From Nitrospira defluvii (GTDB taxonomy: Bacteria; Nitrospirota; Nitrospiria; Nitrospirales; Nitrospiraceae): a stretch of 64,000 nucleotides of DNA. How positions within the stretch are numbered: the stretch's first letter is position 1; every line of letters starts with the position of its first letter. Positions 1 to 8,760 of the stretch are shown here, piece after piece. The translations under genes were made by a program, and so were the position numbers. The notes under the pieces are model-generated. The model was not told the DNA's origin. It did no database searches and saw only the letters and a list, made by a program, of their open reading frames with translations. The stretch spans positions 1-64,000 of the forward strand of contig NZ_CAJNBJ010000002.1 of NCBI RefSeq assembly GCF_905220995.1, written 5' to 3'.

Positions 1-109
1 GCGCAATTGGGGATGTGACACCCCAGGAATTCATTCGTCACCATCAAGCCGGGGCTCATCGGGCACAGGACTCAACGACCTTGACCGTGGTGTAACAAAC
101 GGGGGAAGG

Positions 110-391
110 TCAATCGAGCCGTCCGAGTCGTTGACCTGGCCCGACAGGCGGGGCGCCGGACTCATCTCCCGCCTGTTGCTGAGCGAGGTATCGAAGACGC
201 CGGTCGAGCTGCTCGGCGGTCGCATCCGCTTCGAGCGCCTGATGCCACAGTTCCAGCGCTCGCAGCACCTCGCCCTGCTGCTGTGCCGTCGCAGCTTGAC
301 GGCTTAACTCCGCATGCCGTTCGTCCAGTGCCTTCAGATTGACGCTGCAAGCGTAAACCGTCCGATCCCGATCGAGGCGAGTCGGCGAATA
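110..391 (-). pseudogene. C-terminal remnant of an unrecognised helical protein
   Basis: Reading the minus strand back from a TGA at 110-112 gives about 93 open codons up to an in-frame TAA at 392-394, with no credible start. The text is rich in Leu, Ala, Glu and Gln (for example ALDERHAELSRQAA and RALELWHQALEADA), like a real alpha-helical tail. The overlapping minus frame at 162-467 instead reads Arg/Ser/Ala-rich and unnatural. The piece looks like the end of a gene whose front has been lost or shifted. It is not recognised; a helical tail of a housekeeping protein such as a primase is possible but cannot be shown. Confidence 0.35.
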
Positions 392-502
392 TTAGTGCGT
401 TCCGCAGAGTCGGTATGCCGCTGAAGAATTTAGAGTCTGGAAAGCTAATATGGACCGTCTCCACCACATCGGAGGAGACTCTGTAAGAGAATCCCGCCTC
501 GC

Positions 503-748
503 TTATCTCCTGCTGGTGCGAGCTACCCCATCTACCCTCACCTCAAGACTCTTGATCACCTCAAGGCGCGCGCTCTTATCTGCATCCTCCTGGCTGACGG
601 TGGAACGTCCCGCCGCGAACCGAGCCGACAACCGGTGGCGGCGACGCCGCCGTTCCCGGTGCCTTCGAGCCAGGCCTGGCCGCAGTTCATTTTCTTCGAT
701 ACGGGAGTTTCCCTCCCTGTAGGAATTCAAGCCTGTCAATAAAGCCAT
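503..748 (-). CDS. hypothetical 81-aa basic protein
   Basis: The ATG at 748 has AGGA four bases upstream, and the frame is open for 81 codons. The product is strongly basic in the middle (RRHRERRRRRHR) with more ordinary flanks (MALLTGLNSYREGNSR at the start, ARLEVIKSLEVRV near the end). No domain is recognised and there is no operon partner. It could be a small real gene or a chance frame in a decayed region; the neighbouring fragment at 110-391 favours decay. Confidence 0.25.
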   Translation of the reverse strand: MALLTGLNSYREGNSRIEENELRPGLARRHRERRRRRHRLSARFAAGRSTVSQEDADKSARLEVIKSLEVRVDGVARTSRR

Positions 749-1023
749 GATCCTGCACGCTGTGCTGTATCATCTGAGCAAAACAATACAACCATTTCAT
801 AAGTAGTTGAGAAGTCACGAGTGAAGAAACTGTGGTCAACTTCGATCGACTCGGCCATACGTAGGTCACTCGTCGAAGTTTTTAGACGAGCTATTTATTT
901 TAGGAAGGGCGAGTCTGAGTACGCTCACGTGATATAGGGAATAACAATGCAACCAATTTTCTCGTAACCGAACAGCTCCCTCCTCGATGGCCCTTCGGAG
1001 CATGTACTCCCCCCAAATAGGCA
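749..1023. other. AT-rich gap without a recognisable gene
   Basis: From about 760 to 960 base composition drops clearly below the GC-rich surroundings. Frames on both strands are short and give unnatural peptides. There is no tRNA-like cloverleaf, no obvious insertion-sequence end and no long inverted repeat. Together with the debris at 110-748 it looks like an old insertion or deletion scar. Confidence 0.4.
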
Positions 1024-1072
1024 CAAAAAAGCCGTTCCTGCCCTAGGGTTTGCCTAAAGCAGGAACGGCTTT
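1024..1072 (-). terminator. Rho-independent terminator of nrdJ
   Basis: A perfect 14-bp inverted repeat (1028-1041 with 1059-1072; left arm AAAGCCGTTCCTGC) encloses a 17-nt loop. Read on the minus strand, the stem ends in a run of six T. It lies about 60 bp after the nrdJ stop codon, where a terminator for that gene is expected. Confidence 0.85.
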
Positions 1073-1135
1073 CGCTGCACGGTACGTTTTCTACCGGGCT
1101 ATCTGTACAGCACCGACGGGATCATTCAGTGCGCC

Positions 1136-4100
1136 CTACGAACACCCGCTTGTTTCCCCGCAGGTCATGCACTTCAGACAGGTCCCGTTGCGCACGAGCG
1201 TGAACTGTTTGCAATTCTGGCACGGATCACCCTCGTAGCCCTTCTCTCTCGCTTCTTGTCTCACCGAGGTCACGGTCAAGGTCTCTCGCTTCAACTCCAA
1301 TTTATGGGCGACGCTGCCGTTGCCGGCTCTCTGTGAGTGACCGTTGCCACCGTTCATCCCGTTCCGTCGCACGGGCAGATGTTCGGTGAGGATCGAGGCT
1401 TTCTTCAACGCCGTCATGTCGACTTCTTCGTCGTCACATTCTGGGTCCTGATCGTCCTTCTTCATCGAATCCATCCGCAAATCGTCTTCCTGCACCTGTG
1501 CCAGATCCTTCCGTTCCAGATACGTGATCGCCAGCTCGCGGAAGATGTAGTCGATGATCGACGTGGCCATCTTGATCCGGTCGTTCAACTTCACCGGCCC
1601 GTTCGGCTCGAACCGGGTGAAGACGAAGGCTTCGACGAACTCCTCCAACGGCACGCCGTGCTGCAGGCCGAGGGAAATCGCGATGGCAAAGTTATTCATC
1701 AGGCTGCGGAAGGCCGCGCCTTCCTTGTGCATATCGAGGAAAATTTCGCCGAGCGTCCCGTCTTCATATTCGCCGGTGCGCAGATACAACTTGTGTCCGC
1801 CGATGATGGCTTTTTGCGTATACCCGCCGCGTCGCGCCGGCAATGAACGGCGCTTGTGGAGGTACCGCACCAACACCCGTTCGGCAACTTTTTCCGCCAC
1901 CTGTGCGACGCTGGGCGCCGCCTCTGCACCTTTTCCGCTGTCGGATGAGGCGTTCAACGGCTGACTCAGCTTCGAACCGTCACGATACAGCGCCACGGCC
2001 TTCACCATGCTCTTCCAGGCGAAGAGGTAGGCCGCTTTGACGTCTTCCAACGTGGCATCGGAAGGCATGTTGATGGTCTTGCTGATTGCGCCGCTGATGA
2101 AGGGCTGGGCCGCTGCCATCATGCGGATATGCGCATCCACGGGAATGAACCGCTGGCCGATTCGGCCGCACCGGTTGGCGCAATCGAAGATCGGCAGATG
2201 CTCCAGCTTGAGATGGGGCGCACCTTCAACCGTCATCGTGCCGCAGCAATAGTCGTTCGCCGCCGAGACCTCCTCCTGCGTGAAGCCCAGCGACTTCAGC
2301 ATGTTGAAGGTCGGATCGACCAACTGTGCCTCAGTGATGCCCAGATTCTGGCGGCAGAATTCTTCACCCAACGTATATTTGTTGAAGGCAAACTGGATTT
2401 CGAACGCCTGCGCCAACGACCCTTCCAACCGTTCCAAGGCCGCATCGTCGAACCCCTTTTGACGCAACACCTCATGGTTGATGAACGGCGCACCCTTGAG
2501 AGTTTGATGTCCGGCGCAATAGGCCACGATGTCACGGATCTGGCCTTCGGTGTAGCCGAGCGCCTGCAGCGCCGGCGGCAGACTTTGATTGATGATCTTG
2601 AAATAGCCTCCGCCTGCCAGTTTCTTGAACTTGACCAGGGCGAAGTCCGGCTCGATCCCGGTGGTATCGCAATCCATCACGAGTCCGATGGTACCGGTCG
2701 GCGCGATCACGGTGACCTGCGCGTTCCGGAATCCATAGGCTGTGCCCAACTCCAAGGCACGATCCCAGGCGCGTCTCGCCGCCAGCAACATCGCGGGCGG
2801 ACAATGTTCCGGCTGAATCGAGGCCGGCAAAATCGTGAGCCCCTCATACTCTGCCTGCGGCGCGCTGTATGCCGCCCGCCGGTGATTCCGGATCACGCGT
2901 AACATCGACTCACGGTTCCGGCTATAACAGGGGAAGGGCCCGATTTCCGCCGCCATTTCTGCCGATGTCGCATAAGACTCGCCGGTCATGATGGCCGTGA
3001 TCGCGGCGCAAATGGCCGTCGCCTTCGGAGAATCGTAGGGAATGCTTTGCTTCATGAGAATGGTGCCGAGATTGGCATAGCCCAATCCCAGCGTGCGATA
3101 GTCGTAGCTCTTCTGCGCAATCGCGCGGCTGGGAAACGAGGCCATCAGCACGCTGATTTCCAACGCCACCGTCCACAACCGGACGGCATGGCGGAACGAC
3201 TCCAGATCGAACTCCCCTTCCTCATTAAAAAACTTCACCAGGTTCAACGAGGCCAGGTTACAGGCCGTGTCGTCCAGGAACATGTATTCCGAACAGGGGT
3301 TGGACGCGTTGATCCGACCGTCTTCCGGGCAGGTGTGCCACTCGTTGATCGTTGTATCGTACTGGGTGCCGGGATCGGCGCAAATCCACGCGGCCCAGGC
3401 AATCTTGTCCCACAGGTCGCGCGCCTTGAGCGTCTTGCTGACCTTGCCGTCGATCCTGCGACGCAGTTCCCAATCGCCGTCGCGCTCCAACGCGTCGAAG
3501 AACGCATTCGGAATCCGCACGCTATTGTTGGAGTTCTGTCCCGACACGGTCTGGTAGGCCTTGCCGTCCCAGTTGGTGTCGTACTCGTGGAACACGAAGT
3601 GGGTGTAGCCTTGCTTCGCATAGTCAAACATACGGTGGATATAGGCCTCGGGCACCATATCGCGCCGGGCCGTCGTCACGGCCTCGCGCAGTGACTGGTT
3701 CTTCTTCATGTCCAGTTCAAGCTGCACCATACCCTGCACATCCGTGGATTGGCAGGCCTTGAGCACGGCGTTCAGCCGTTGCGCACAAATCTTGGAGCCG
3801 GTCACCATGGCGGCGACCTTTTGCTCTTCGACGACTTTCCAATCGATGAACTCTTCGATATCAGGGTGATCGAGATCCAGACAGACCATCTTGGCCGCGC
3901 GTCTCGTCGTCCCGCCAGACTTGATCGCCCCGGCGGCGCGATCGCCGATTTTCAGGAACGACATGAGCCCGGAAGAGCGGCCGCCGCCCGACAGCGATTC
4001 GCCGTCGCCGCGCAAGCGCGAGAAATTGGTGCCGGTGCCTGATCCGTACTTGAAGAGCCGCGCCTCACGCACCCACAGATCCATGATGCCGTTCTCGTTG

Positions 4101-4678
4101 ACGAGATCGTCTTCGATCGACTGGATGAAGCAGGCATGCGGCTGCGGATGTTCGAAGGCGTTCGTGGCCCGGACCACCTCACCCAGCGTGGGATCGACAT
4201 AAAAGTGGCCTTGCGCCGGCCCCGAGAGCCCGTAGGCGTAATGCAGCCCCGTGTTGAACCACTGGGGACTGTTGGGGGCGGCCATCTGATGGGCCAGCAT
4301 GTAACACATTTCATCGTGGAAGGCGGTCGCATCTTCCGGCGTCTTGAAATAGCCGTGGTTCTTGCCCCAGAAGGTCCAGCAGCCGGCCAGCCGCTCGAAC
4401 ACCTGCCGGGCATCACGCTCGCCGCCCAGGACGGGTTTGCCTGCGGCATCCACCACCGGCGTGCCGTCCTCGTGAACCTGCGGCACCCCGGCCTTACGGA
4501 AATATTTCTGCGCCAGAATATCGATCGCCAATTGCGTCCAATGTTCCGGGATGTCGATATGATCCAACTTGAACACGGTCGATCCGTCGGGATTCCGGAT
4601 CTCCGAGGAACGTTTTACGAACGCAAGACCCTCATAGGGGCTCTGCCCACGCTTGGTGAATCTTCGTTCAATTCTCAC
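1136..4678 (-). CDS. nrdJ: Adenosylcobalamin-dependent (class II) ribonucleotide reductase
   Basis: This 1180-aa enzyme reduces ribonucleotides to deoxyribonucleotides with a B12-generated thiyl radical and needs no oxygen. The R1-type barrel carries the NPCSEY block (about residue 457) followed by CNLASLNL, and APTGTIG (about 662). The C-terminus is a cysteine-rich Zn-ribbon/redox tail (CQNC, CLKCMTC, CS at the end) typical of long NrdJ proteins. Length is normal for the family. The start is GTG at 4678 with AAGGAGG about seven bases upstream. It is a single-gene unit with its own terminator and a promoter covered by candidate NrdR boxes. Identification is secure from the family motifs. Confidence 0.96.
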   Translation of the reverse strand: MRIERRFTKRGQSPYEGLAFVKRSSEIRNPDGSTVFKLDHIDIPEHWTQLAIDILAQKYFRKAGVPQVHEDGTPVVDAAGKPVLGGERDARQVFERLAGCWTFWGKNHGYFKTPEDATAFHDEMCYMLAHQMAAPNSPQWFNTGLHYAYGLSGPAQGHFYVDPTLGEVVRATNAFEHPQPHACFIQSIEDDLVNENGIMDLWVREARLFKYGSGTGTNFSRLRGDGESLSGGGRSSGLMSFLKIGDRAAGAIKSGGTTRRAAKMVCLDLDHPDIEEFIDWKVVEEQKVAAMVTGSKICAQRLNAVLKACQSTDVQGMVQLELDMKKNQSLREAVTTARRDMVPEAYIHRMFDYAKQGYTHFVFHEYDTNWDGKAYQTVSGQNSNNSVRIPNAFFDALERDGDWELRRRIDGKVSKTLKARDLWDKIAWAAWICADPGTQYDTTINEWHTCPEDGRINASNPCSEYMFLDDTACNLASLNLVKFFNEEGEFDLESFRHAVRLWTVALEISVLMASFPSRAIAQKSYDYRTLGLGYANLGTILMKQSIPYDSPKATAICAAITAIMTGESYATSAEMAAEIGPFPCYSRNRESMLRVIRNHRRAAYSAPQAEYEGLTILPASIQPEHCPPAMLLAARRAWDRALELGTAYGFRNAQVTVIAPTGTIGLVMDCDTTGIEPDFALVKFKKLAGGGYFKIINQSLPPALQALGYTEGQIRDIVAYCAGHQTLKGAPFINHEVLRQKGFDDAALERLEGSLAQAFEIQFAFNKYTLGEEFCRQNLGITEAQLVDPTFNMLKSLGFTQEEVSAANDYCCGTMTVEGAPHLKLEHLPIFDCANRCGRIGQRFIPVDAHIRMMAAAQPFISGAISKTINMPSDATLEDVKAAYLFAWKSMVKAVALYRDGSKLSQPLNASSDSGKGAEAAPSVAQVAEKVAERVLVRYLHKRRSLPARRGGYTQKAIIGGHKLYLRTGEYEDGTLGEIFLDMHKEGAAFRSLMNNFAIAISLGLQHGVPLEEFVEAFVFTRFEPNGPVKLNDRIKMATSIIDYIFRELAITYLERKDLAQVQEDDLRMDSMKKDDQDPECDDEEVDMTALKKASILTEHLPVRRNGMNGGNGHSQRAGNGSVAHKLELKRETLTVTSVRQEAREKGYEGDPCQNCKQFTLVRNGTCLKCMTCGETSGCS

Positions 4679-4811
4679 TGGTTCCTCCTTAACAGGTACC
4701 GAACGTTCGGTGCTGGGGGCCGGATGGCAACTAGGGTACTGGGTGTGACTGGAAAAGAGGCTTGCCCATCAGGGTCGATCTCTTCAACAAACTCGCACTC
4801 AACTGCAATGC

Positions 4812-4858
4812 CTACTAGATATAGTGATCCCATTTTTTTGTCAAACAAAATGTTGTGG
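4812..4858. promoter_or_regulatory. Tandem NrdR-box pair upstream of nrdJ
   Basis: Two 16-bp sites, 4812-4827 and 4843-4858, each match 12 of 16 positions of the NrdR consensus (acaCwAtATaTwGtgt), including most of the C/A...T/G core. Their starts are exactly 31 bp apart, about three helical turns, as in known NrdR operators. Site 1 covers the -10 and site 2 the -35 of the putative nrdJ promoter. NrdR is the conserved Zn/ATP-cone repressor of nrd genes. The assignment rests on consensus, spacing and context; nrdR itself is not in this window. Confidence 0.7.
4816..4844 (-). promoter_or_regulatory. Likely nrdJ promoter
   Basis: On the minus strand a perfect TTGACA (4839-4844) is followed 17 bp later by TATCTA (4816-4821), or 15 bp later by TATATC, as a weak -10. 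It lies about 140 bp before the nrdJ start. Both elements fall within or beside the two NrdR-like boxes, the layout expected for a repressed promoter. The -10 match is modest. Confidence 0.5.
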
Positions 4859-4938
4859 CACACCTGTGAGTAATGGGGATAAGCTGGTGATAGCGTCGAT
4901 GCCAGAATTGATGCAGGTTTTCTTCATTTTTCGACCAG

Positions 4939-4947
4939 TTATCCACA
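4939..4947 (+). promoter_or_regulatory. Perfect DnaA box upstream of nrdJ
   Basis: TTATCCACA is an exact match to the strong DnaA box. A one-mismatch copy in the opposite orientation (TGGGGATAA, 4874-4882) lies 57 bp away. Both are in the nrdJ upstream region, beyond the NrdR sites. DnaA control of ribonucleotide reductase genes is known from E. coli nrdAB. A single 9-mer can occur by chance, so the role is inferred. Confidence 0.45.
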
Positions 4948-5008
4948 GCAAATTCTGGGCTGTGGAGGGAGGTTTTTCACAGCGGGGCGAGAAAATTCAT
5001 GGCACAGG

Positions 5009-5380
5009 TTAGAACGCGAGCCGACCGACCTTCAGGGTCGCCTCTTCCACCCCGCGCAACGGGACAAAGTGACCGGCCACTCCCAGCACCAGCACCGGCT
5101 GATCCAGCACGTTGGTTTCATACAGACTCAACAACCCCCAATTGTTCCGCGTCGTGTTCGGTTTCACCAACCCCTCCACGAGTTTGGGGCCTTGCGCCCG
5201 GAAAATCGCCTTGATCAGGTCGCGATCGTGACGAGGCCCGGATTGGTCCATCTTCTCGATCTCGGCAGTCAGACGAGCCTCGACGAACTGCACATAGGTC
5301 TCCATCGTCGGATTGGTCGCCGCCAACCACACGGCCACCATCAAGCCGACCACCACCGAGCTCAGCGTCAGGTTACTCAT
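5009..5380 (-). CDS. DUF4359-like membrane-anchored protein
   Basis: The 123-aa protein has one N-terminal hydrophobic segment (residues 7-21) directly followed by TNPTMETYVQF, then a charged helix and a compact C-terminal half with NNWGLLSLYET. The TNP...Y motif after a membrane anchor and the N(N/Y)GL(L/F)S-Y motif resemble the DUF4359 family as I remember it, whose function is unknown. It probably sits in the inner membrane with the domain outside. It is divergent from the small membrane protein at 5539 and shares a 158-bp promoter region with it. Confidence 0.6.
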   Translation of the reverse strand: MSNLTLSSVVVGLMVAVWLAATNPTMETYVQFVEARLTAEIEKMDQSGPRHDRDLIKAIFRAQGPKLVEGLVKPNTTRNNWGLLSLYETNVLDQPVLVLGVAGHFVPLRGVEEATLKVGRLAF

Positions 5381-5538
5381 TACATTGCCCTATTGGGAAG
5401 CTGTTGCCGCATGATCTGGACGATCGTGCGGATGGTTTGACAAATGAACCGGCGCTGTTTAGCTTACGCCCGATTTCCAAAGAATGGAATCCCGAGGCGT
5501 GCCGAGACGCCGATTCGACGACAACGGAAGGAGTCCCT

Positions 5539-5829
5539 ATGTTTGTGTGGAGTAAACGCCTCGTCACGGGCCTGCTGGCCGGATTCGTCCTGCTCATCGG
5601 CCTGTTTCTGATTCAAGGTGAGGCCGAATCGGTCAGCGGGCTGAAGATCCATACCACCCGCTGGATGGCTGTGAATTACATCGGATTGCTGGTCTGGGTC
5701 TTCATCTGGATGTTCGATCAAGCCCGGGTACGGGGGAAAAACGTGCTGCTGTGGCTGGTGCCCTTCGCATTGGCTCCGTTGCCGACCTTGATGTTATTCG
5801 TGCTGTTTTTGCAGCGGAAGGTGAAGTAG
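5539..5829 (+). CDS. Small three-helix membrane protein
   Basis: The ATG at 5539 follows GGAAGGAG at good spacing and is preferred over an upstream start at 5404 that would add unnatural sequence. The 96-aa product has about three hydrophobic segments (residues 8-25, 45-60 and 70-91) and ends in basic RKVK. No family is recognised. Its TAG stop (5827-5829) is also the first base triplet of the dispersed hairpin repeat that follows. Confidence 0.65.
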   Translation: MFVWSKRLVTGLLAGFVLLIGLFLIQGEAESVSGLKIHTTRWMAVNYIGLLVWVFIWMFDQARVRGKNVLLWLVPFALAPLPTLMLFVLFLQRKVK

Positions 5830-5994
5830 GAGGAGGATGCTGAAACAGGCCGGCAGCGGCGTTCTCGCTTCATTCAGACCCTCAACGTACCCCAAGGGTA
5901 CGCCTCGGCTCTTCATGTGCTGCGGCCTTGCTGGACAGCCTGTTTGAGCATCCTGACAATGGCCTCACGGAACGAGTGTTTCGCAGCCTACTAG
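5827..5994 (+). repeat. Stop-codon-anchored hairpin repeat, copy 1
   Basis: The left arm (about 5833-5849, AGGATGCTGAAACAGGC) pairs at 16 of 17 positions with an inner right arm ending near 5955. A second inverted arm ends in CTAG at 5991-5994. The middle holds the family core GGCGTTCTCGC ... GCTGCGGCCTTGCTGGAC. The copy fills exactly the gap between two convergent genes: its first bases are the TAG of the plus-strand gene and its last CTAG supplies the TAG of ampG on the minus strand. Confidence 0.8.
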
Positions 5995-7268
5995 CAGGGC
6001 GCCTCGATTTCGCTCCTTCCCACGTTCATCTCGGCATGATCGGCCACCGGCTTCCGCAGATACCACAAGAGCCAGAGGCCCGGCAATGCGGCCAGAAAAG
6101 TAACAAAGAAAAACGGCCCCCAGCCGGCCAACCCCACCAGTTTTGCCGCAGGCCAACCGAGGAAGACACGACCGAGCGCCTCAACCGAGGACAGCAGCGC
6201 AAACTGGGTCGCCGTGTAGCGATGGTTGCAGAGCGACATGACCAGCGCCACGAACGCCGCCGTCCCCATGCCGCCGGTGAGATTTTCGACTCCGATCGCG
6301 AACGCCATCACGGGGTAACTCTTTCCCACCCAGGCCAACCACAAGAACGACAGGTTCGACAGGGCCTGCAGCACCCCGAACAGAAACAGAGCCCGAAAGA
6401 GTCCCATTCGCGGCAACAGCGCCCCGCCGATGAAGGCGCCGAGAATGGTCGCGCCAATCCCGAAGGCGCGCACCACGCCGATGTCTTCCGACGAAAATTG
6501 CATGCCGCGCAGGAGAAACGACGTCGTCAACGCACCGGCAAAGGCATCCCCGAGTTTGTAGAGTACGATCAGGCCCAGCAAGGCCAGAGCCATGGGACGT
6601 GAGAGAAATTCCGTCAATGGCCCCCACACCGCCTCCGCCATCGACTTCGGCGCAACCTGCGCCTCCTCCGGCTCAGGACTCAGGAGAATCGTGACAACGC
6701 CCAAGGCCATCAAACCGGCCATGCACAGATAGGCAACCGACCAGCCCATGCGAGAGGCCAGGATCAAGGCTAACGAGCCGGACGCGATCATGGCGATCCG
6801 ATAGCCCATCACCCAGGTGGCGGCCCCCAATCCCCGTTCTTCCGGTTTCAGCACATCGGTCCGGTAGGCGTCATACACAATGTCTTGCGAGGCAGACAGA
6901 AAGGCCACACCCAACGCCAGGGCTGCGAAGACCTGCGCCCCACTGGATGGTCCGACCAAGGCCATGAGCGCCAGCGCGAGGGCGAGACCGGTCTGGGTCA
7001 CAAGCATCCACCCTCGCCGGCGCCCCAGCCAAGGCGGCACGATCCGATCCATCACCGGGGCCCAGAGAAACTTCAGCGTATAGGGAAGACCCACATAGGC
7101 GAAGAGACCGATGGTAGTCAGGTCCATGCCGGCTTCCGTGAGCCAGGCTTGCAACGTCGCACCAGTGAGGGCGAGCGGGAGTCCGGAGGCAAAGCCCAGG
7201 GGCAGCATGATGCCGAGGCGCGGAGTCAGATAGGCGCGAATGGATGAATCGTTCATGCGATCAAGCAC
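5991..7268 (-). CDS. ampG: AmpG-family MFS transporter (muropeptide permease)
   Basis: The 425-aa protein has about twelve hydrophobic helices. The first part, GFASGLPLALTGATLQAWLT and then LKFLWAPVMDR and GRRRGW, is very close to E. coli AmpG, the inner-membrane permease that imports anhydromuropeptides for cell-wall recycling. It is shorter than E. coli AmpG (491 aa), lacking part of the C-terminal helices. The start may be GTG 7268 or ATG 7256; neither has a clear Shine-Dalgarno site. No recycling amidase or beta-lactamase gene is nearby. The stop codon lies within the end of repeat copy 1. Confidence 0.88.
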   Translation of the reverse strand: MLDRMNDSSIRAYLTPRLGIMLPLGFASGLPLALTGATLQAWLTEAGMDLTTIGLFAYVGLPYTLKFLWAPVMDRIVPPWLGRRRGWMLVTQTGLALALALMALVGPSSGAQVFAALALGVAFLSASQDIVYDAYRTDVLKPEERGLGAATWVMGYRIAMIASGSLALILASRMGWSVAYLCMAGLMALGVVTILLSPEPEEAQVAPKSMAEAVWGPLTEFLSRPMALALLGLIVLYKLGDAFAGALTTSFLLRGMQFSSEDIGVVRAFGIGATILGAFIGGALLPRMGLFRALFLFGVLQALSNLSFLWLAWVGKSYPVMAFAIGVENLTGGMGTAAFVALVMSLCNHRYTATQFALLSSVEALGRVFLGWPAAKLVGLAGWGPFFFVTFLAALPGLWLLWYLRKPVADHAEMNVGRSEIEAPC

Positions 7269-7497
7269 ACAGGAGACTCACGAGGTGCAGCATACCACTG
7301 CGGCACGCGCTGACGGCATCAGAATCGTGAATCTCACGACCGACCTGAGGGTTTCTTCTATGGCGACTCGCGCACACCGTTGCCTCGACTACAGCATCAC
7401 ATGAACCGACGCTCCCCGACAAAATCCCTCTGTCATGAATCAGAGGAGGCTTTTGTGTGGCTGACCTGGTATAAGAGGCCATAGGGAGAGGGATGAG

Positions 7498-7902
7498 ATG
7501 AACGTGACAAGCTTAGGCCTCTCGTGGAACTCCCGCTACCTGGAATTGGAGCCGACGGAACTCGCGATCGCCGTCGTGGCGGCGCTCCTGGTGGGCGGGG
7601 CTGCCCTGTATGTTCTCCTCAAGGTGCTGCGGAGCAAGCCCGTCAAGCTGCTCGGCATGGGTTTGCTGATCGGCGCAGTCGCATTGGTCGGCTGGCTGGC
7701 GATCGATCGGCATCAGCAGGATGAGCGCACACGCGTCTCCGAGATCTGGAGCCGCACCTTCGAAAACAGCGCGATCACGGACTTCGAATCCTGCGTGGTC
7801 CACAGAACACCGCGCAACCCCGGGGCTCAGTACCGCGTCGAGGTGGTGACGGAATGCGGCGACGTCGCAAAGGCGATCAAGGAAGGGTTGGAAGCCCGCT
7901 GA
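7498..7902 (+). CDS. Hypothetical two-helix membrane protein
   Basis: The 134-aa product starts at ATG 7498 after GGGAGAGGGATGAG. Hydrophobic segments lie at about residues 20-43 and 51-67, followed by a soluble 65-residue tail with two Cys (SCVVHRT and TECGD) that could form a disulfide outside the cell. No family is recognised. It converges on focA with a 12-bp gap. Confidence 0.65.
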   Translation: MNVTSLGLSWNSRYLELEPTELAIAVVAALLVGGAALYVLLKVLRSKPVKLLGMGLLIGAVALVGWLAIDRHQQDERTRVSEIWSRTFENSAITDFESCVVHRTPRNPGAQYRVEVVTECGDVAKAIKEGLEAR

Positions 7903-7914
7903 TCCGAGGAGGCC

Positions 7915-8760
7915 TCATCGCGTTTGGGGAGCGGTTCGCAGGTAAATGAACCAATAGACCAGCGCCACTAACACCGTCCCGCCGATGATGTTGCCGAGGG
8001 TGACCAGTGCGAGGTTACTCAACGCGTCCGCGATGGAGAACGACGCAGGCCCGCCCGCGGCCAGGGCGAGACCTAACGGCAGGAAGAACATGTTCGCCAC
8101 GGAATGCTCAAATCCACAGGCGACGAACGCGCTGATCGGAAAGAGGATGGCGAGAATTTTATCCGCCACGGTTCGCGCACCCATGCAGAGCCAGACCGCC
8201 AGGCACACCAGCACATTGCAGAGCATGCCGCGGGCGAAGGCCGCCATCGGATCCAGGGCGATCTTGCTGCGCGCGATGCGCACCATCGTTTCGCCGACCG
8301 CACCGTCCCCCAACGTCTGAACCCCGGCGAGGAGCACCAGCACCGCCGTTCCGACGGCCCCGAGCAAATTCCCGAGATAGACCCACAGCCAGTTCCGCAC
8401 AACCTGTCGCGTCTGAACACATCCGGTCGCCCAGGCCATCGCAATCAAATTATTCCCCGTAAAGAGTTCCGCGCCACCGACCACCACCAGGATCAGCCCC
8501 AAACTGAAGGTCATCCCTCCGACCAAGCGCAACAACCCGAACGGCAAGGTCGGGCCCTCTTTCCCCACCGTGATCGTCACCGTGTAAAACAATGCGCCCA
8601 ACGAAATGAACGCGCCGGCCAGCACCGCCAGCGCCAGCATCGTCGGCACCGCCGTGTTCACCTTGGCCAGGCCAAGCTTACACACACGTGCCGCGATCTC
8701 CGGAGGCGGATAGGCATCGGCGACGGACCCAGGCGCGGGGATGGCAGGCTCAGTCGTCAC
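7915..8760 (-). CDS. focA: Formate/nitrite channel (FocA/NirC family)
   Basis: The 281-aa membrane protein belongs to the pentameric FNT channels that move formate, nitrite or hydrosulfide. It has six helices; the conserved GLILVVVGGAELFTGN loop and FEHSVANMFFLPLG match FocA, including the channel histidine of the latter. It is the last gene of the formate operon: its GTG start overlaps the fdsA stop by four bases (GTGA), implying translational coupling. Formate is therefore the likely substrate; nitrite transport cannot be excluded by sequence alone. Confidence 0.92.
   Translation of the reverse strand: MTTEPAIPAPGSVADAYPPPEIAARVCKLGLAKVNTAVPTMLALAVLAGAFISLGALFYTVTITVGKEGPTLPFGLLRLVGGMTFSLGLILVVVGGAELFTGNNLIAMAWATGCVQTRQVVRNWLWVYLGNLLGAVGTAVLVLLAGVQTLGDGAVGETMVRIARSKIALDPMAAFARGMLCNVLVCLAVWLCMGARTVADKILAILFPISAFVACGFEHSVANMFFLPLGLALAAGGPASFSIADALSNLALVTLGNIIGGTVLVALVYWFIYLRTAPQTR

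Noticed and set aside
162-467. 101-aa frame on the minus strand
   Set aside because: Composition is unnatural in its C-terminal part, and the overlapping frame at 110-391 reads as a far better protein fragment.
4874-4980. Replication origin suggested by DnaA boxes
   Set aside because: Only one perfect and one near-perfect box, no clear AT-rich unwinding element and no dnaA, dnaN or gidA neighbour; promoter control of nrdJ is simpler.
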